The notes below the pieces were generated by a model. The model was not told the origin of the DNA, made no database searches, and saw nothing but the letters and a program-made list of their open reading frames with translations. 64,000 nt of DNA from Pseudomonas oryzicola (GTDB taxonomy: Bacteria > Pseudomonadota > Gammaproteobacteria > Pseudomonadales > Pseudomonadaceae). Positions 39,177 to 48,508 of the stretch are shown here, piece by piece (position 1 is the first letter of the stretch; every line of letters begins with the position of its first letter). The translations under genes were made by a program, and so were the position numbers. The stretch lies in NCBI RefSeq assembly GCF_014269185.2, contig NZ_JABWRZ020000001.1, positions 2,567,001-2,631,000 on the forward strand, read 5' to 3'.

Positions 39177-41378
39177 TCAGCCAGAATGGGCGATATGCCC
39201 GTCGGCCATTTCATCCAGGGTGTCATCGTCGCCGGGCAGTGCAGTGATCACGCTGAAGTCGCTCACCTCCACCTGGCCACCGCCATAGCCCAGCAGATGG
39301 AAGGAAAACGCCTTGCGTGCGGTCGGGTTGTCAAAGCTGAACTCGATCTCCAGGGGTTCGTCGGCCGTGACCTTCATCTCACCAGGCAAGCCTAACGGTA
39401 CGTCCTGTTCCAACTGCTTGGCCTTGAGCTGGATATAGGCTGTGTGTTTCCGGTCCAGCGAGCGGACCTTGACCCGCACGCGGGTGTGCGAGCCCTCGGG
39501 CATTTCCAGGTATTGCGCACCGATCAGGTTGTCTGCCCATTCGTCATGAATGCGCTTGCGCAAGCGGATAGGCGAAGGGCTACCGAACTGGTAGCGCAGA
39601 TTCAGAGGGGTGTGCTGCAGGGACTGGTCGAGTACTGCTGCCAGCGCACCGATCTGTTGACCGAGCAGGTCATCGCCCGGGCCAAGGTAACGTGCCTGGT
39701 CGGCGATGAAGCCCTCGCTGGCGTAACGCCGGCAGTGCTGCTGGAAGTCGCACTCGGTGAACACACCGTGGCCGTCGTGATAGCGCAGCATGCCGTTGGT
39801 ATAGGAAATCATTTCGCGACCGGTGTCGTAGTCACGGTATAGCGAGCGGCCGCCAAGCGCCATGGGAATGGGCAGGGCAAAGTAGTCCAGCAGCGAGGTG
39901 GCCAGGTCGACATGGCCGTAGGTGCCGCGCTTGATGCGTGGCAACTGTGCCTGCTCTGGCGCCAGGGTGAGGTTGAAGCCCCAGGACGAAGCCAGGCGCA
40001 CGCCATCGATGCCGTGGGACTCGTCGGAGGTGACCAGTACCAGGGTGTCCTTGAGTACGCCCAGACGTTCGAGGTCGTCGAGGAAGGCACCGAGCGCGTC
40101 GTCCAGGTAGGCGACCGCTGCCTGTTTTGGCGTGTCGTAGCGCTCGAGGTATTCGGCGGGAGCCGAGTACGGCTGGTGGGTACCGACGGTGAGCAGGGTC
40201 AGCATCCACGGCTTGTCCTGCTTCTGCAGCTGGCCGACATAGTCCAGGGCACCCTCGAAGAAGGCCCGGTCGTCCTTGCCCCAGAGGAAGTCCAGGTAGT
40301 TCTTGTTGCGGAACCACTCCTGGCCATGCACTGCATCAAAACCGATGTGTGGCATGATGCGGTCCTTGGCCATGAAGCGCAGGCCGGCCCCCTGCAGGTA
40401 GTGAGTGGTGAAGCCGGCCTGGCGCAGCTGCGCCGGCAGGCAGGCCTGGTTGCGTTGGTTCTGGGTCAGCAGCTCGACCCCCTTGGGCGTGCCATTGGCC
40501 AGCTTGTCGTAGTCACCACAGAGCATGGCGTACAGGCCACGGATGGTCTGGTGGGTGTGCAGTACGTAGTCCGGGGTGTTCATGCCACGTTCGGCCCATT
40601 GACTGAGCCTGGGCATCAGGTCTTCGTCGAAGCGGCTGTGCAGCGCCTGGCGGTTGGGCCGCAGGTAGGCGCCGGGGATGCCTTCCACGGTAATGACCAG
40701 CAGGTTGCGGGCGGTGCCGGGCCCGGCCAGCAGGCGCTGGCCATGCAGGTCGGATTGGGTCAGGCCACTGCTGGCCAGCGGCGTGAAGGTTTGTGTCTGC
40801 CCCGTCCAGCCCTGGACGTGGCGCCGCAGATCACCAGCGGCGGCCGACAGCAGCTGATGGGGGAGGTTGTACAGCCGCCATTGCTCGGCATCGGCAGGTG
40901 CCAGCTGCTGGCTGCTCCAATGGCCAGCGAACAGCAACAGCGGGATGGCCCAGGCCTTGCGTGGCAGAGGCTGGCTGCGTTGGGTGCGGTGATGCCAGGC
41001 GCTGGCCAGCCAGACCAGCAGGCCGGCCCCCAGCGCCCAGGGCAGCCAGGCATGGGCGAGACCGCCGCCGGTCGAATTCTCCATGAATTGCGGGTCGGCC
41101 AGGTAGGCCAGGTCGGTGGTGGTGGGCAACCTGCCCACCGCACTCACCAGTTCAGCCGAGGCCACCCACAGGGCAGCCCATGCCAGTAGCACGGGCAAGG
41201 CAAGCCACCAGGGGCGGCGGTGCAGCAGCAATACCAGCAGGCTGCCGAGGGCCAGGTCGGACAGGTAACCGAGCGGGTTGGACCAACCCAGCATGGCGCG
41301 CGTACCCAGTGGGATCACCAGAACCAGGCTTGCCAGGGCGGTAAACCGGGTAGTTAGGTGGTCTGACAGGTTGTTCAC
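39177..41378 (-). CDS. LtaS-like membrane sulfatase/phosphotransferase
   Basis: 733 residues: about four to five N-terminal membrane segments (residues 1-150), then a periplasmic alkaline-phosphatase-superfamily domain beginning NLLVITVEGIPGAYL. The catalytic Thr lies in HTHQTIRGLYAMLCG, and metal-binding motifs follow in VGTHQPY and VTSDESHGI. The C-terminal 150 residues form an extra beta-rich domain. Related enzymes move phosphoglycerol or phosphoethanolamine onto envelope glycans. The substrate here is unknown. Position next to the fap operon may be accidental. Confidence 0.83.
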   Translation of the reverse strand: MNNLSDHLTTRFTALASLVLVIPLGTRAMLGWSNPLGYLSDLALGSLLVLLLHRRPWWLALPVLLAWAALWVASAELVSAVGRLPTTTDLAYLADPQFMENSTGGGLAHAWLPWALGAGLLVWLASAWHHRTQRSQPLPRKAWAIPLLLFAGHWSSQQLAPADAEQWRLYNLPHQLLSAAAGDLRRHVQGWTGQTQTFTPLASSGLTQSDLHGQRLLAGPGTARNLLVITVEGIPGAYLRPNRQALHSRFDEDLMPRLSQWAERGMNTPDYVLHTHQTIRGLYAMLCGDYDKLANGTPKGVELLTQNQRNQACLPAQLRQAGFTTHYLQGAGLRFMAKDRIMPHIGFDAVHGQEWFRNKNYLDFLWGKDDRAFFEGALDYVGQLQKQDKPWMLTLLTVGTHQPYSAPAEYLERYDTPKQAAVAYLDDALGAFLDDLERLGVLKDTLVLVTSDESHGIDGVRLASSWGFNLTLAPEQAQLPRIKRGTYGHVDLATSLLDYFALPIPMALGGRSLYRDYDTGREMISYTNGMLRYHDGHGVFTECDFQQHCRRYASEGFIADQARYLGPGDDLLGQQIGALAAVLDQSLQHTPLNLRYQFGSPSPIRLRKRIHDEWADNLIGAQYLEMPEGSHTRVRVKVRSLDRKHTAYIQLKAKQLEQDVPLGLPGEMKVTADEPLEIEFSFDNPTARKAFSFHLLGYGGGQVEVSDFSVITALPGDDDTLDEMADGHIAHSG

Positions 41379-41471
41379 AAAAAATTCCCTTTTGCCATCA
41401 AATCGTCATGCATCTGTGCTCGATGATAACAGCCTGGGCCAGGGAACACGGTTCGCTACAAGGTTGGTAAC

Positions 41472-41500
41472 CAAAAACCGGGCCGCGCGCGCGGGCCCGG
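41472..41500 (-). terminator. Intrinsic terminator of the fap operon
   Basis: Read on the minus strand: CCGGGCC, a CG-rich loop, GGCCCGG, then TTTTTGG. It begins 13 bases after the fapF stop and closes the operon. Confidence 0.85.
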
Positions 41501-41513
41501 ACGGTGGCAAGTA

Positions 41514-42794
41514 TCAGAAGTAATAAGGGAATTTAAGGCTGAAGGAAAAGTCGGGCGCATCGTCGGTCAGACCAATGGACAGGTTGGGCACGATGGTCAG
41601 GTTGTCGGTGGCGGCGAAGGTCATGCCGATATTGAAGTTGGCCGCGTTGTAATCGCTGTTGGAAATCGACTGCCAGTCACCGCCATCCGGTTTGATCTTG
41701 CTCTTGCTGGCGAACTGGTCAGACACCGAGAACGACATGCTCATCTTCTCGTTCAGGGCAAAGGCGATACCGCCGCCGATCTGCCAGGAGTCGCCCAGCT
41801 TCACGTCACCCGGCACCTTGCTGTTGACCTGCGGGCTGATGTCGCTGAACGAGTCCTGCATGTTGTAGGTGTAGGACAGGCTGCCGAACAGCACGGCCGG
41901 GTCGAAGGTCTTGACCAGCGAGATGCCCGGGGTGATCGACCAGACGCCGTTGCCGGTCGGCAGGCTTTCCGGTACCGACAGGTTGTCGTTGCCGGGCACT
42001 TCGCGCAATTTGATGCCGTAAGGGTCCTTGCCGGTGGGGGCCTTGATGCGCAGGGTGGCCACTGCATCGGGCCAGGTCTCGTCTTCGTCGAGGAACTTGT
42101 AGGCGACGCCGACGTTGATGTCGCCGATTTCCGGGTCGCGGGTCACCGTTTCGTCCGACGTGCTCGCCCCGGCGCCACCTGCACCGCCGGAAGAATAGGT
42201 GGACTCGCGGTACACCACCGGGACGTTGATATCAAACTGCCAACGCTGTGCCAGGTTGTAGCGGGCGGTCATGTCCAGGGTCCAGTTGTCCGCCTTGATC
42301 CGGTCAAGATTGATGCTGCCGAGGAAGATCGAGTCCAGTGCGAGGAAGCCGTTGAGCACCAGGGCGCGGGTATCGTAGTGGGTATAGGTGATGCCGGTCT
42401 CGAAGCTGAACTTGCCGCCGCCGAAAAAGCCGCTGGCCTCGTCATACAGGTTGGACACGCTCTGCGCCGGCTCGGAATCGGCTGTCAGCGCCTGGCCATA
42501 GGAGCTACCGGTAGTACCCGGCGCGCCGGATGCGACAGTTTGCGCGCCCTTGACCCCTTCGGCGGGGGATTTGACCAGGCGTTTGGGCGGGGGTGTTGCA
42601 GGGGTTTCCTCGACCTGGCGCACGCGCTGCTCCAGCACCATCAGCGCCTGCTGCTGGGCTTCGTAGCGGCGTTTCAGTTCGGTCAGTTCCTGCTTGAGGG
42701 CCTCGACCTGCGGGTCGGTGGCTGCATGGAGCAATGTAACCGGGGCCAGGCTGGCCAAACACACAACAGCTTTCAGCGTTATCGATCGGTGCAT
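41514..42794 (-). CDS. fapF: Functional amyloid secretion porin FapF
   Basis: 426 residues: signal peptide (LLHA|ATD), a coiled-coil ([33 protein letters not shown], residues about 30-62), a Pro/Gly linker, then an outer-membrane beta-barrel from about residue 125 ending in aromatic FPYYF. This matches FapF, a trimeric barrel whose N-terminal plug gates export of FapC and FapB. Last gene of fapABCDEF. Confidence 0.92.
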   Translation of the reverse strand: MHRSITLKAVVCLASLAPVTLLHAATDPQVEALKQELTELKRRYEAQQQALMVLEQRVRQVEETPATPPPKRLVKSPAEGVKGAQTVASGAPGTTGSSYGQALTADSEPAQSVSNLYDEASGFFGGGKFSFETGITYTHYDTRALVLNGFLALDSIFLGSINLDRIKADNWTLDMTARYNLAQRWQFDINVPVVYRESTYSSGGAGGAGASTSDETVTRDPEIGDINVGVAYKFLDEDETWPDAVATLRIKAPTGKDPYGIKLREVPGNDNLSVPESLPTGNGVWSITPGISLVKTFDPAVLFGSLSYTYNMQDSFSDISPQVNSKVPGDVKLGDSWQIGGGIAFALNEKMSMSFSVSDQFASKSKIKPDGGDWQSISNSDYNAANFNIGMTFAATDNLTIVPNLSIGLTDDAPDFSFSLKFPYYF

Positions 42795-42840
42795 GGAATT
42801 GCCGTCCCTACCGACTCATTTTTGTGAAACTGAGCGTAGA

Positions 42841-43587
42841 TCAATATCCGAAACTGCGAAGACCTTTGAGCTGGTCGAGGCTGCCGTTCAGCGAAGCCGC
42901 TGTCGGCACGCTTTCGCGCATCACCACGTTGAGGGAGGTGATGTTGTTGACGCGGTTACCGCTGCCCAGCAGAGTGGTGTTCTGCATCAGGCCACCCTGG
43001 GCCAGGCGCTGCACGCTGCTGCCCTGGTTGTTGCTGGCATCGATATTGAGCTGCACACCGACACCGCTGGCGGATACGCTCAGCGCGCCTGCGCCGTTGG
43101 CGCCCGTCAGCGTCTGGCCGGCCGCCAGCGCCTGGCCCTGCGGCTGTACGGTGGGCGCCTGATTGGCCTTGGTCACGTTGATGTCGACATTGTTGTAGGC
43201 GCTGTTGTTGTCGCCGGCCGCACGGACCACCTGGGTGACGCCTTCAGTGGCAGCAAGCCCGGCGCCGCCCGTCACGCTACCGCGGGTAGATGCGCCAGCT
43301 GACGCCGTGCCAGTGCCTTTCTCGTCAATCATCGTCACATAGAATTGCGGCTTGATGGTCGATCGCTGAATCTGCAGGGTACTCGTCGCGCCTATCATAT
43401 CGCCTGCGGCATTCTGCCAGGTGCTGGACATGACGATGCCGAAACTGACGATGCGCCCCGGCATCACATAACGGCCACGCAAGCTCGCCAGTTCCTGGTC
43501 CTTCAGTTCGATGGGTCTGAAAGTCTCTGCCTGGGTTGGCAGGCTGGCTGCCAGGCAGGCCATGGCAAGCCACAGTGAATGTTTCAT
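42841..43587 (-). CDS. fapE: Functional amyloid protein FapE
   Basis: 248 residues from the ATG at 43587 with GGGGAG upstream. Signal peptide (TQAE), an N-terminal conserved block (PIELKDQELASLRGRYVMPGRIVSFGIVMSSTWQN) and a Gly/Asn-rich middle, ending in LKGLRSFGY. FapE is secreted and found as a minor part of Fap fibrils. 44 bases from fapD. Confidence 0.9.
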   Translation of the reverse strand: MKHSLWLAMACLAASLPTQAETFRPIELKDQELASLRGRYVMPGRIVSFGIVMSSTWQNAAGDMIGATSTLQIQRSTIKPQFYVTMIDEKGTGTASAGASTRGSVTGGAGLAATEGVTQVVRAAGDNNSAYNNVDINVTKANQAPTVQPQGQALAAGQTLTGANGAGALSVSASGVGVQLNIDASNNQGSSVQRLAQGGLMQNTTLLGSGNRVNNITSLNVVMRESVPTAASLNGSLDQLKGLRSFGY

Positions 43588-43631
43588 GGGTGCTCCCCGG
43601 AGCGTCATGCCCCTTGTCGTTCGCCGCGTCG

Positions 43632-44312
43632 TTAGAAGAAGTCGCTTTTGATGAAACCGAAATCCAGCAGCTCTGCGTCCTGCACCGGGGCGAAGTCATT
43701 CACCCGGCCCTTGGCGGTCAGTGGCAGGGGCGGGTCGAGCAAGACGTTGTGCTTGTCGTAGCCTTGGCCGATCACGGCGAAGATGATGCCGTTCCAGCCT
43801 TTGAGAAAATCGTCGACCTTGTAGCGCTTGTGGCCCAGCACCGGGTCACCGATGTACACCCAGCCCCGGTCGACCTTCTGCATGACCACGAAGTGCTTGT
43901 AGCCGCGCACCTCCATCAGCACCACCACCGGGATGCGAACGCTGTGCAGGGTCTCGGGCGCCACCCGGTAGCCGCGGGCGCGCATGCCAAGGCTTTCCAC
44001 GTAGCGTTTCATGTCCAGCATCGAGAAGCCTTGGGTGCGGACCAGGTCCTGGTCGGCGTGGGCCAGCATGCCTTCGATGATCTGTTGCTCGTTCACATCC
44101 AGCCAGTAGGCCTGGCGCAGGATGGTGGCCAGTGCGGCGGCGCCGCAACTGAAGTCGGTTTTCTGTTGCACCAGGTCGGCGAACTTGCGCTCGCGCACAC
44201 TCTGGATGGGTTTGAATACCACGGCGCCGCCGGGCAGCACCGACAGTGGCATTTGTGCAGCCTCACTCACGCAGGCCAGGCACAGCAGACACGCCAAGGC
44301 GACAATACGCAT
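43632..44312 (-). CDS. fapD: C39-like peptidase FapD
   Basis: 226 residues from the ATG at 44312; a longer frame to 44369 runs into the fapC-fapD hairpin. Signal peptide, then a papain-like C39 domain with C56 (TDFSCGAAALATILR), H140 (GYKHFVVMQKV) and D156 (YIGDPVLG), so the catalytic triad is intact. FapD probably cuts a Fap protein during export. It lacks the ABC transporter part of bacteriocin C39 enzymes, which is normal for FapD. Confidence 0.92.
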   Translation of the reverse strand: MRIVALACLLCLACVSEAAQMPLSVLPGGAVVFKPIQSVRERKFADLVQQKTDFSCGAAALATILRQAYWLDVNEQQIIEGMLAHADQDLVRTQGFSMLDMKRYVESLGMRARGYRVAPETLHSVRIPVVVLMEVRGYKHFVVMQKVDRGWVYIGDPVLGHKRYKVDDFLKGWNGIIFAVIGQGYDKHNVLLDPPLPLTAKGRVNDFAPVQDAELLDFGFIKSDFF

Positions 44313-44343
44313 GATCGGATGCCTTCCCTTTCTGTGGTGGAAA

Positions 44344-44361
44344 GGCCCCCCGCAGGGGGCC
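44344..44361 (-). terminator. Hairpin in the fapC-fapD gap (partial terminator)
   Basis: GGCCCCC, loop, GGGGGCC, followed on the minus strand by only TTT then CC. It sits 13 bases after the fapC stop. It could halt part of the transcripts or protect the fapABC mRNA, so that the major fibril protein is made in excess. Confidence 0.6.
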
Positions 44362-44374
44362 TCAAGCACAGCGA

Positions 44375-45826
44375 TCAGAACGAGGTGTTGGAGATGGCCA
44401 GCGAGTTGCTTTGCTGGTTACCCACACCGGCCGCCACGTTCACGCCCAGGTTGCCGCTGCCACCATTCACCGAGCCGCTAAGGGTTGCAGTGTTGGTCAC
44501 AGGGTTGGCCCAGCCGGTCGGGGTCAGCACTTGGAAGGACACGGTATTGCTCAAGTCGTAGGCGCTGCTTTCGCTGTAGCTCTTCGCCACGTCGTTCGAA
44601 GATTGCGACGATTTCTCGCCAGACTTTTCAAACGCCGACTCCGATGCATTGGCATAGGACGACTCGTGAGCCTTTTCATATGAGGAGTCGCGAGACTTCT
44701 CGTAGCTCGATTGGCGAGCCTTGTCGTACGACGAGTCGAATGCCTTCTCGAACGAAGCGTCGTACGCGCTTTCCCGCGAACGGTCGACGTCCACATTGAG
44801 CGAGGCATTGAGCGAGGCGTCGAAGCTGTCGGTGCGCGTGCGCTCGCGACGGCCGTCATCGGTGGTCACGGTGCGGGTGGCATCGGCTGCCGCGGCCAGC
44901 GTGGCGTTCAGGCTCGCGCTGCTGGACGAGCTGGCGTTGCCGGCCACCGAACCACTGGCATTCCAGCTGTTCGAGCCGCTGGCAGTGGAGCTGTGCGAAC
45001 CGCTGGCGTTGGCGCTGCTCGAGCCGCTGGAACTCCAGCCATTGGAACCGCTGGAGCTGGCGCTTTGCGAGCCGGCCACGCTGAAGCTCGAGGACGAGCT
45101 GCGGTCGTCGGACGAGTTGAAGGTGCCCTCACGCGAGCTCGAACCGCTCTTGCTGGTGGTGATGGTGAGGGTGTCCACGCGGTAGGTGCGGTCGGCGCCA
45201 TTGTTCACCACCAGCCCCGGGCCATTCTGCTCGGCCGAGGCGGTGGCGGTGGCATTGCCCAGCGGGGCACCGGTGTTGGCGATGGCCATGGTGTTTTTCT
45301 GCTGGTTGAGGTCGCCGCCGGCGATGTTGACGCCGACGTTGCCCTCTGCACCATCGGCCGAGCCGGCCATGACCGCCGAGTTCTGCGTGGACCAGTTGTC
45401 GACGCGGTTGTTGTTGCTGAACTGGCGGACATCAGCGGTGGCTTCGGCGGTGCCGAACACGAAGCTGTTGTCCAGGCTGGACTCGGACGACGCGTTGGCA
45501 ATGGCTGCGGCGTTATCCTGCTGGTTGCCATTGCCGGCTGCCACGTTGACACCCACGTTGCCGCTGGCGCCGGCGGCCGAACTGCTCATCTCGGCCGCGT
45601 TGACGGTGCCTTGGTTGGTGATTTTGTTGCCCGTGCTGCGCTGGCTGTCAATGGCGTTGGCCGTGGCAAACACAGGGATCCTGGTGGGAGGAGGCTTGTG
45701 GTGCCCGTTGTTATGGTGACCATTGTGGTGCCCGCCACTCCGGTCGTTCTGCTCAGCTTGTACAGCAACAGCCATGACCGCAGCAATTGCGAAAACCAGA
45801 GGCTTGATTGCCATCGAGGGTTTCAT
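44375..45826 (-). CDS. fapC: Major functional amyloid fibril protein FapC
   Basis: 483 residues with a signal peptide (VQA|EQN) and a His-rich start (HHNGHHNNGHH). Three imperfect amyloid repeats carry GNVGVNVAAG-x2-NQQ-type cores: about residues 64-112, 138-185 and 448-483. Linker 1 is short. Linker 2 is about 260 residues, with a Ser/Gly-rich stretch (223-308) and a run of SSYEK/SYDKA-like units (352-400). No cysteine is present. FapC is the main fibre subunit of Pseudomonas biofilm amyloid. Confidence 0.93.
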   Translation of the reverse strand: MKPSMAIKPLVFAIAAVMAVAVQAEQNDRSGGHHNGHHNNGHHKPPPTRIPVFATANAIDSQRSTGNKITNQGTVNAAEMSSSAAGASGNVGVNVAAGNGNQQDNAAAIANASSESSLDNSFVFGTAEATADVRQFSNNNRVDNWSTQNSAVMAGSADGAEGNVGVNIAGGDLNQQKNTMAIANTGAPLGNATATASAEQNGPGLVVNNGADRTYRVDTLTITTSKSGSSSREGTFNSSDDRSSSSSFSVAGSQSASSSGSNGWSSSGSSSANASGSHSSTASGSNSWNASGSVAGNASSSSSASLNATLAAAADATRTVTTDDGRRERTRTDSFDASLNASLNVDVDRSRESAYDASFEKAFDSSYDKARQSSYEKSRDSSYEKAHESSYANASESAFEKSGEKSSQSSNDVAKSYSESSAYDLSNTVSFQVLTPTGWANPVTNTATLSGSVNGGSGNLGVNVAAGVGNQQSNSLAISNTSF

Positions 45827-45875
45827 GGTGATTCTCCGTACGTTATTGGTTAAGTGTCGTTCTTGACTGACTGGG

Positions 45876-46454
45876 TCAATCCGCGACCCGGATGCTCAGG
45901 GTGTTGGCCATGCGGTTTCCCACCCCGGCACTCTGGTTCAACTGGATCACCCCACGGCTACCGGTGAAGGCCTGATCACTGGTCGTGACCTGGCGATGGC
46001 CTGTTGGGGTGTCAGTTGCACCGGAGTTGTTGAGCAGCGCCACGTTCTGCTGCAGGAGGACGCTGTCGTCGATGCTTTGCGGCTGGGCACCGATGCTGAT
46101 GCTCAGTGCGTTCGCTTGCTGGGTATTGGCGCCGGCGCTCTGGTTGACCCCGAGGGCGCCACTGCCGTTGCTGAAGGCGTTGCCCTGGAGCTGCGCGCGG
46201 GCGTCCAGCGCAGGATTGGCGGGCGTAGCCAGGCGTTGCCGTATCTGCGTGCTGGCGTTCGCTGCAGGCCCGACGGCAATGGCCCGCGCATTCACCTGCT
46301 GTTGCTGGTCTCCTGCGGCCTGGTTGACCGAGAGGTTGCCTTGGTAGTGGCTGCCAGAACTGTCGATGTCGGCATTGTCGACCACCGGGGCTGGCGATTG
46401 GGCGAGGGCCGAGGCACTGCACAGGGTGGCCAGGATCAGCAGCATGGGCTTCAT
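45876..46454 (-). CDS. fapB: Minor fibril protein / nucleator FapB
   Basis: 192 residues with a signal peptide (ALAQ|SPA). Repeats resemble those of FapC: NLSVNQAAGDQQQQVNARAIAV, ALGVNQSAGANTQQANALSISI and VIQLNQSAGVGNRMANTLSIRV. FapB is thought to nucleate FapC fibres. Its start lies one base after the fapA stop, and its ribosome-binding site is inside fapA. Confidence 0.92.
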   Translation of the reverse strand: MKPMLLILATLCSASALAQSPAPVVDNADIDSSGSHYQGNLSVNQAAGDQQQQVNARAIAVGPAANASTQIRQRLATPANPALDARAQLQGNAFSNGSGALGVNQSAGANTQQANALSISIGAQPQSIDDSVLLQQNVALLNNSGATDTPTGHRQVTTSDQAFTGSRGVIQLNQSAGVGNRMANTLSIRVAD

Positions 46455-46455
46455 C

Positions 46456-46887
46456 TCACTTGCTCCCCCCAGTCAGAATCTGCAGCGGGGCGAGGCCACG
46501 CTGCACACTGGAATTGACCATGTTGGAGATGCCGTTGCCCGAGCCGGTGCCGCGTCCACCGGAAAGGTTGGGCAGTTGCGTCTGGTTGCCGAGGTTACCG
46601 CCCAGGTTGTTGCTCTGCTGGGTAATCAGGGTGCTGATGCCAGCGCCACTGCTGATGCTGGCAAAGTCGCCATCACTCAGTTCGCTGGTTTGCCTGAGTA
46701 CCTGGGCAGACGGGTTGGCATTGGCGGTGGTGGGATTCGGATCGGGGATCAGCGGCGGGACCGTCGCGTTACGCGTCTGCACGTCGCGGGTGATGATGAT
46801 GATGCCTTTGTCCGCCTGGGCAGTCAGGCTCAATGCGCCAAACAGGCAGACCAGCAGCAGATGAAGGCCTTTGTCAGTTTTCCTCAC
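46456..46887 (-). CDS. fapA: Fap amyloid accessory protein FapA
   Basis: 143 residues, GTG start at 46887 with AAAAGGAG upstream. Signal peptide (LTAQA|DKG), low complexity, Asn/Gly/Ser-rich, with NLGGNLGNQTQLPNLSGGRGTG. FapA is thought to be a periplasmic chaperone that limits early FapC polymerisation. First gene of the operon, behind a sigma-54 promoter. Confidence 0.9.
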   Translation of the reverse strand: MRKTDKGLHLLLVCLFGALSLTAQADKGIIIITRDVQTRNATVPPLIPDPNPTTANANPSAQVLRQTSELSDGDFASISSGAGISTLITQQSNNLGGNLGNQTQLPNLSGGRGTGSGNGISNMVNSSVQRGLAPLQILTGGSK

Positions 46888-46939
46888 GACGGCAGCTCCT
46901 TTTGTGAGCGCTGGTCCTGTTCAGCGTTGCGAACGGGAC

Positions 46940-46955
46940 AGCAGGAGGTGTGCCG
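46940..46955 (-). promoter_or_regulatory. Sigma-54 promoter of the fap operon
   Basis: On the minus strand CGGCACACCTCCTGCT matches the -24/-12 consensus TGGCAC-N5-TTGCW: the invariant GG and GC are exactly ten bases apart. The predicted start of transcription lies about 40 bases before fapA. An enhancer-binding protein such as FleQ would be needed. No other clear gene start is near on this strand. Confidence 0.72.
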
Positions 46956-47185
46956 CTTTTGAAAAAACTCGGTCGATCAGAGGGTTAGGGCAAGGAGATG
47001 ACAAACTGCGGCGTATTCTGTCTCAGCCCTGAAACAGGCGCCGCGGAGCGGTATTGGGCGAGCCGGTGGCGGCTTTGACGGGAAGGGATTTTTTGCCAGC
47101 TGTTTCAGCGCGTTGACAGTGCCTGCGAAACAGGGCGAAGCGCCTCTATTGCGCGGGCTTTGGCCTAACGAGGTGTGTCGAAGAT

Positions 47186-47755
47186 TTAACACTCTGTGAA
47201 GCCGGGTGGCGTATCGCTATCAATCAGCGTAGCGACTGTTTGCAGCGCCAGCAACTGGCGTTGCGGCCAATTGCCTTCAATTATTTTGTACGCCTGTGTG
47301 TGCTGTTGCAGCCAGTGCAGGCTGTCATCGAAGAAACGCTGACGGTCGCTCAGTTCTGGCTGGCTGCGCTGGCCGTCGGCAACCCAATCCACGCCTTGCG
47401 GGCTGAGTAACAGATGCAGGTGGTAGTGCCGTGCCAGTAACGCCTGTTCCAGCCAGGGCGGGCAGTCACCGAACAGGGCCTGGCTCCAGAGCATGTTACT
47501 CAGCAGGTGGGTATCGAGAATCAGCAGTGGCGGTGCCTTTGCACGAGCACTGTCTTCCCAGGCCAGCTGGCCGCGCGCGATGGTGGGGATATCGGCGTAG
47601 CAGGTGTCGCGGCATTCCTGGTCGATGAAGTGGCGCACGTATTCCGCCACCACCATGCCGCCGAAACGTGCCTGGATCACGCCGCTGAGCCAGCTTTTGC
47701 CACTGGATTCCGGGCCGCACAGCACCAATACCTTCATGTCCTGTGCCGTGCTCAT
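47186..47755 (-). CDS. NadR-like ribosylnicotinamide kinase (AAA family ATPase)
   Basis: 189 residues from the ATG at 47755; the longer frame is a shadow of pnuC. Walker A GPESSGKS near the N-terminus, then VVAEYVRHFID and LILDTHLLSNMLWSQALFG, as in the C-terminal kinase domain of NadR. It would phosphorylate imported nicotinamide riboside to NMN. It lacks the DNA-binding and adenylyltransferase domains of enterobacterial NadR. Overlaps pnuC by four bases. Confidence 0.85.
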   Translation of the reverse strand: MSTAQDMKVLVLCGPESSGKSWLSGVIQARFGGMVVAEYVRHFIDQECRDTCYADIPTIARGQLAWEDSARAKAPPLLILDTHLLSNMLWSQALFGDCPPWLEQALLARHYHLHLLLSPQGVDWVADGQRSQPELSDRQRFFDDSLHWLQQHTQAYKIIEGNWPQRQLLALQTVATLIDSDTPPGFTEC

Positions 47756-48318
47756 GGCTGTACCAGCGCCGGGTCGCGATGCCATTCCAGCCAGCCGCGC
47801 AAGGCGATCAGGGTGAGCACGGCGAACAAGCCCGCGGTGAAATAGAGTTGCTGGTGCAGGTACTGGCCGACGTAGATGACGTCCACCACCACCCAAAGCG
47901 GCCAGCACTGCAGGCGTTTTTGCGCCATCCACAACTGCGCGACCAGGCTGAACCCGGTCAGGCTGGCGTCCAGCCAGGGCAGGGCAGCGTCGGTCCAGTT
48001 GGCCATGGCGGCGCCCAGCGTGGCGCTCAGCAGCACCCCGCCGGCCAGGCCGCTGAGCAGTGCGGGGCGCTGCAGGCGTGAGACCTGGCGGGCAACTTCA
48101 ACATGACCCGGACGTTTCCATTGCCACCAGCCGTACAGTTGCAGAATGGCGTAGGCCAGTTGCAGCAGCATGCCCGAATACAGCTTCACCTCGTAGAACA
48201 GCCAGCCATAGATCAGCACCATGACCAGGCCGATCGGCCAGCACCAGGCGTTCTGCTTGACCGTGAGCCAGACAGCGATGACGCCGAGGGCGGCGGCGAT
48301 GAGTTCAAGGCCGGACAT
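47752..48318 (-). CDS. pnuC: Nicotinamide riboside transporter PnuC
   Basis: 188 residues, about seven membrane segments. PnuC marks are the NAWCWPIGLVMVLIYGWLFYEVKLYSGMLLQLAYAILQLYGWWQW block and the repeat-like WPLWVVVDVIYVGQYLHQQLYFTAGLF. Facilitates nicotinamide riboside uptake; the coupled kinase traps it. The 190 bases upstream hold no recognised riboswitch. Confidence 0.92.
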   Translation of the reverse strand: MSGLELIAAALGVIAVWLTVKQNAWCWPIGLVMVLIYGWLFYEVKLYSGMLLQLAYAILQLYGWWQWKRPGHVEVARQVSRLQRPALLSGLAGGVLLSATLGAAMANWTDAALPWLDASLTGFSLVAQLWMAQKRLQCWPLWVVVDVIYVGQYLHQQLYFTAGLFAVLTLIALRGWLEWHRDPALVQP

Positions 48319-48508
48319 CGGCGATCCTTGGAGAGACTATCGAAGAGGGCCGCGATTGTAGCGGGTCGGTCAGGGAAGGTGTAGCGCGTCGGTGACCTTG
48401 CGGCGGCCTTGCAGCCCATCGCGACACAGAGCCCAAGGGGGCAATAGATCCGACCACAGGAGCGGCGCGGTCGGCGAAGGGGCGCAGAGCGCCCCCGGCA
48501 TTCTCGAC

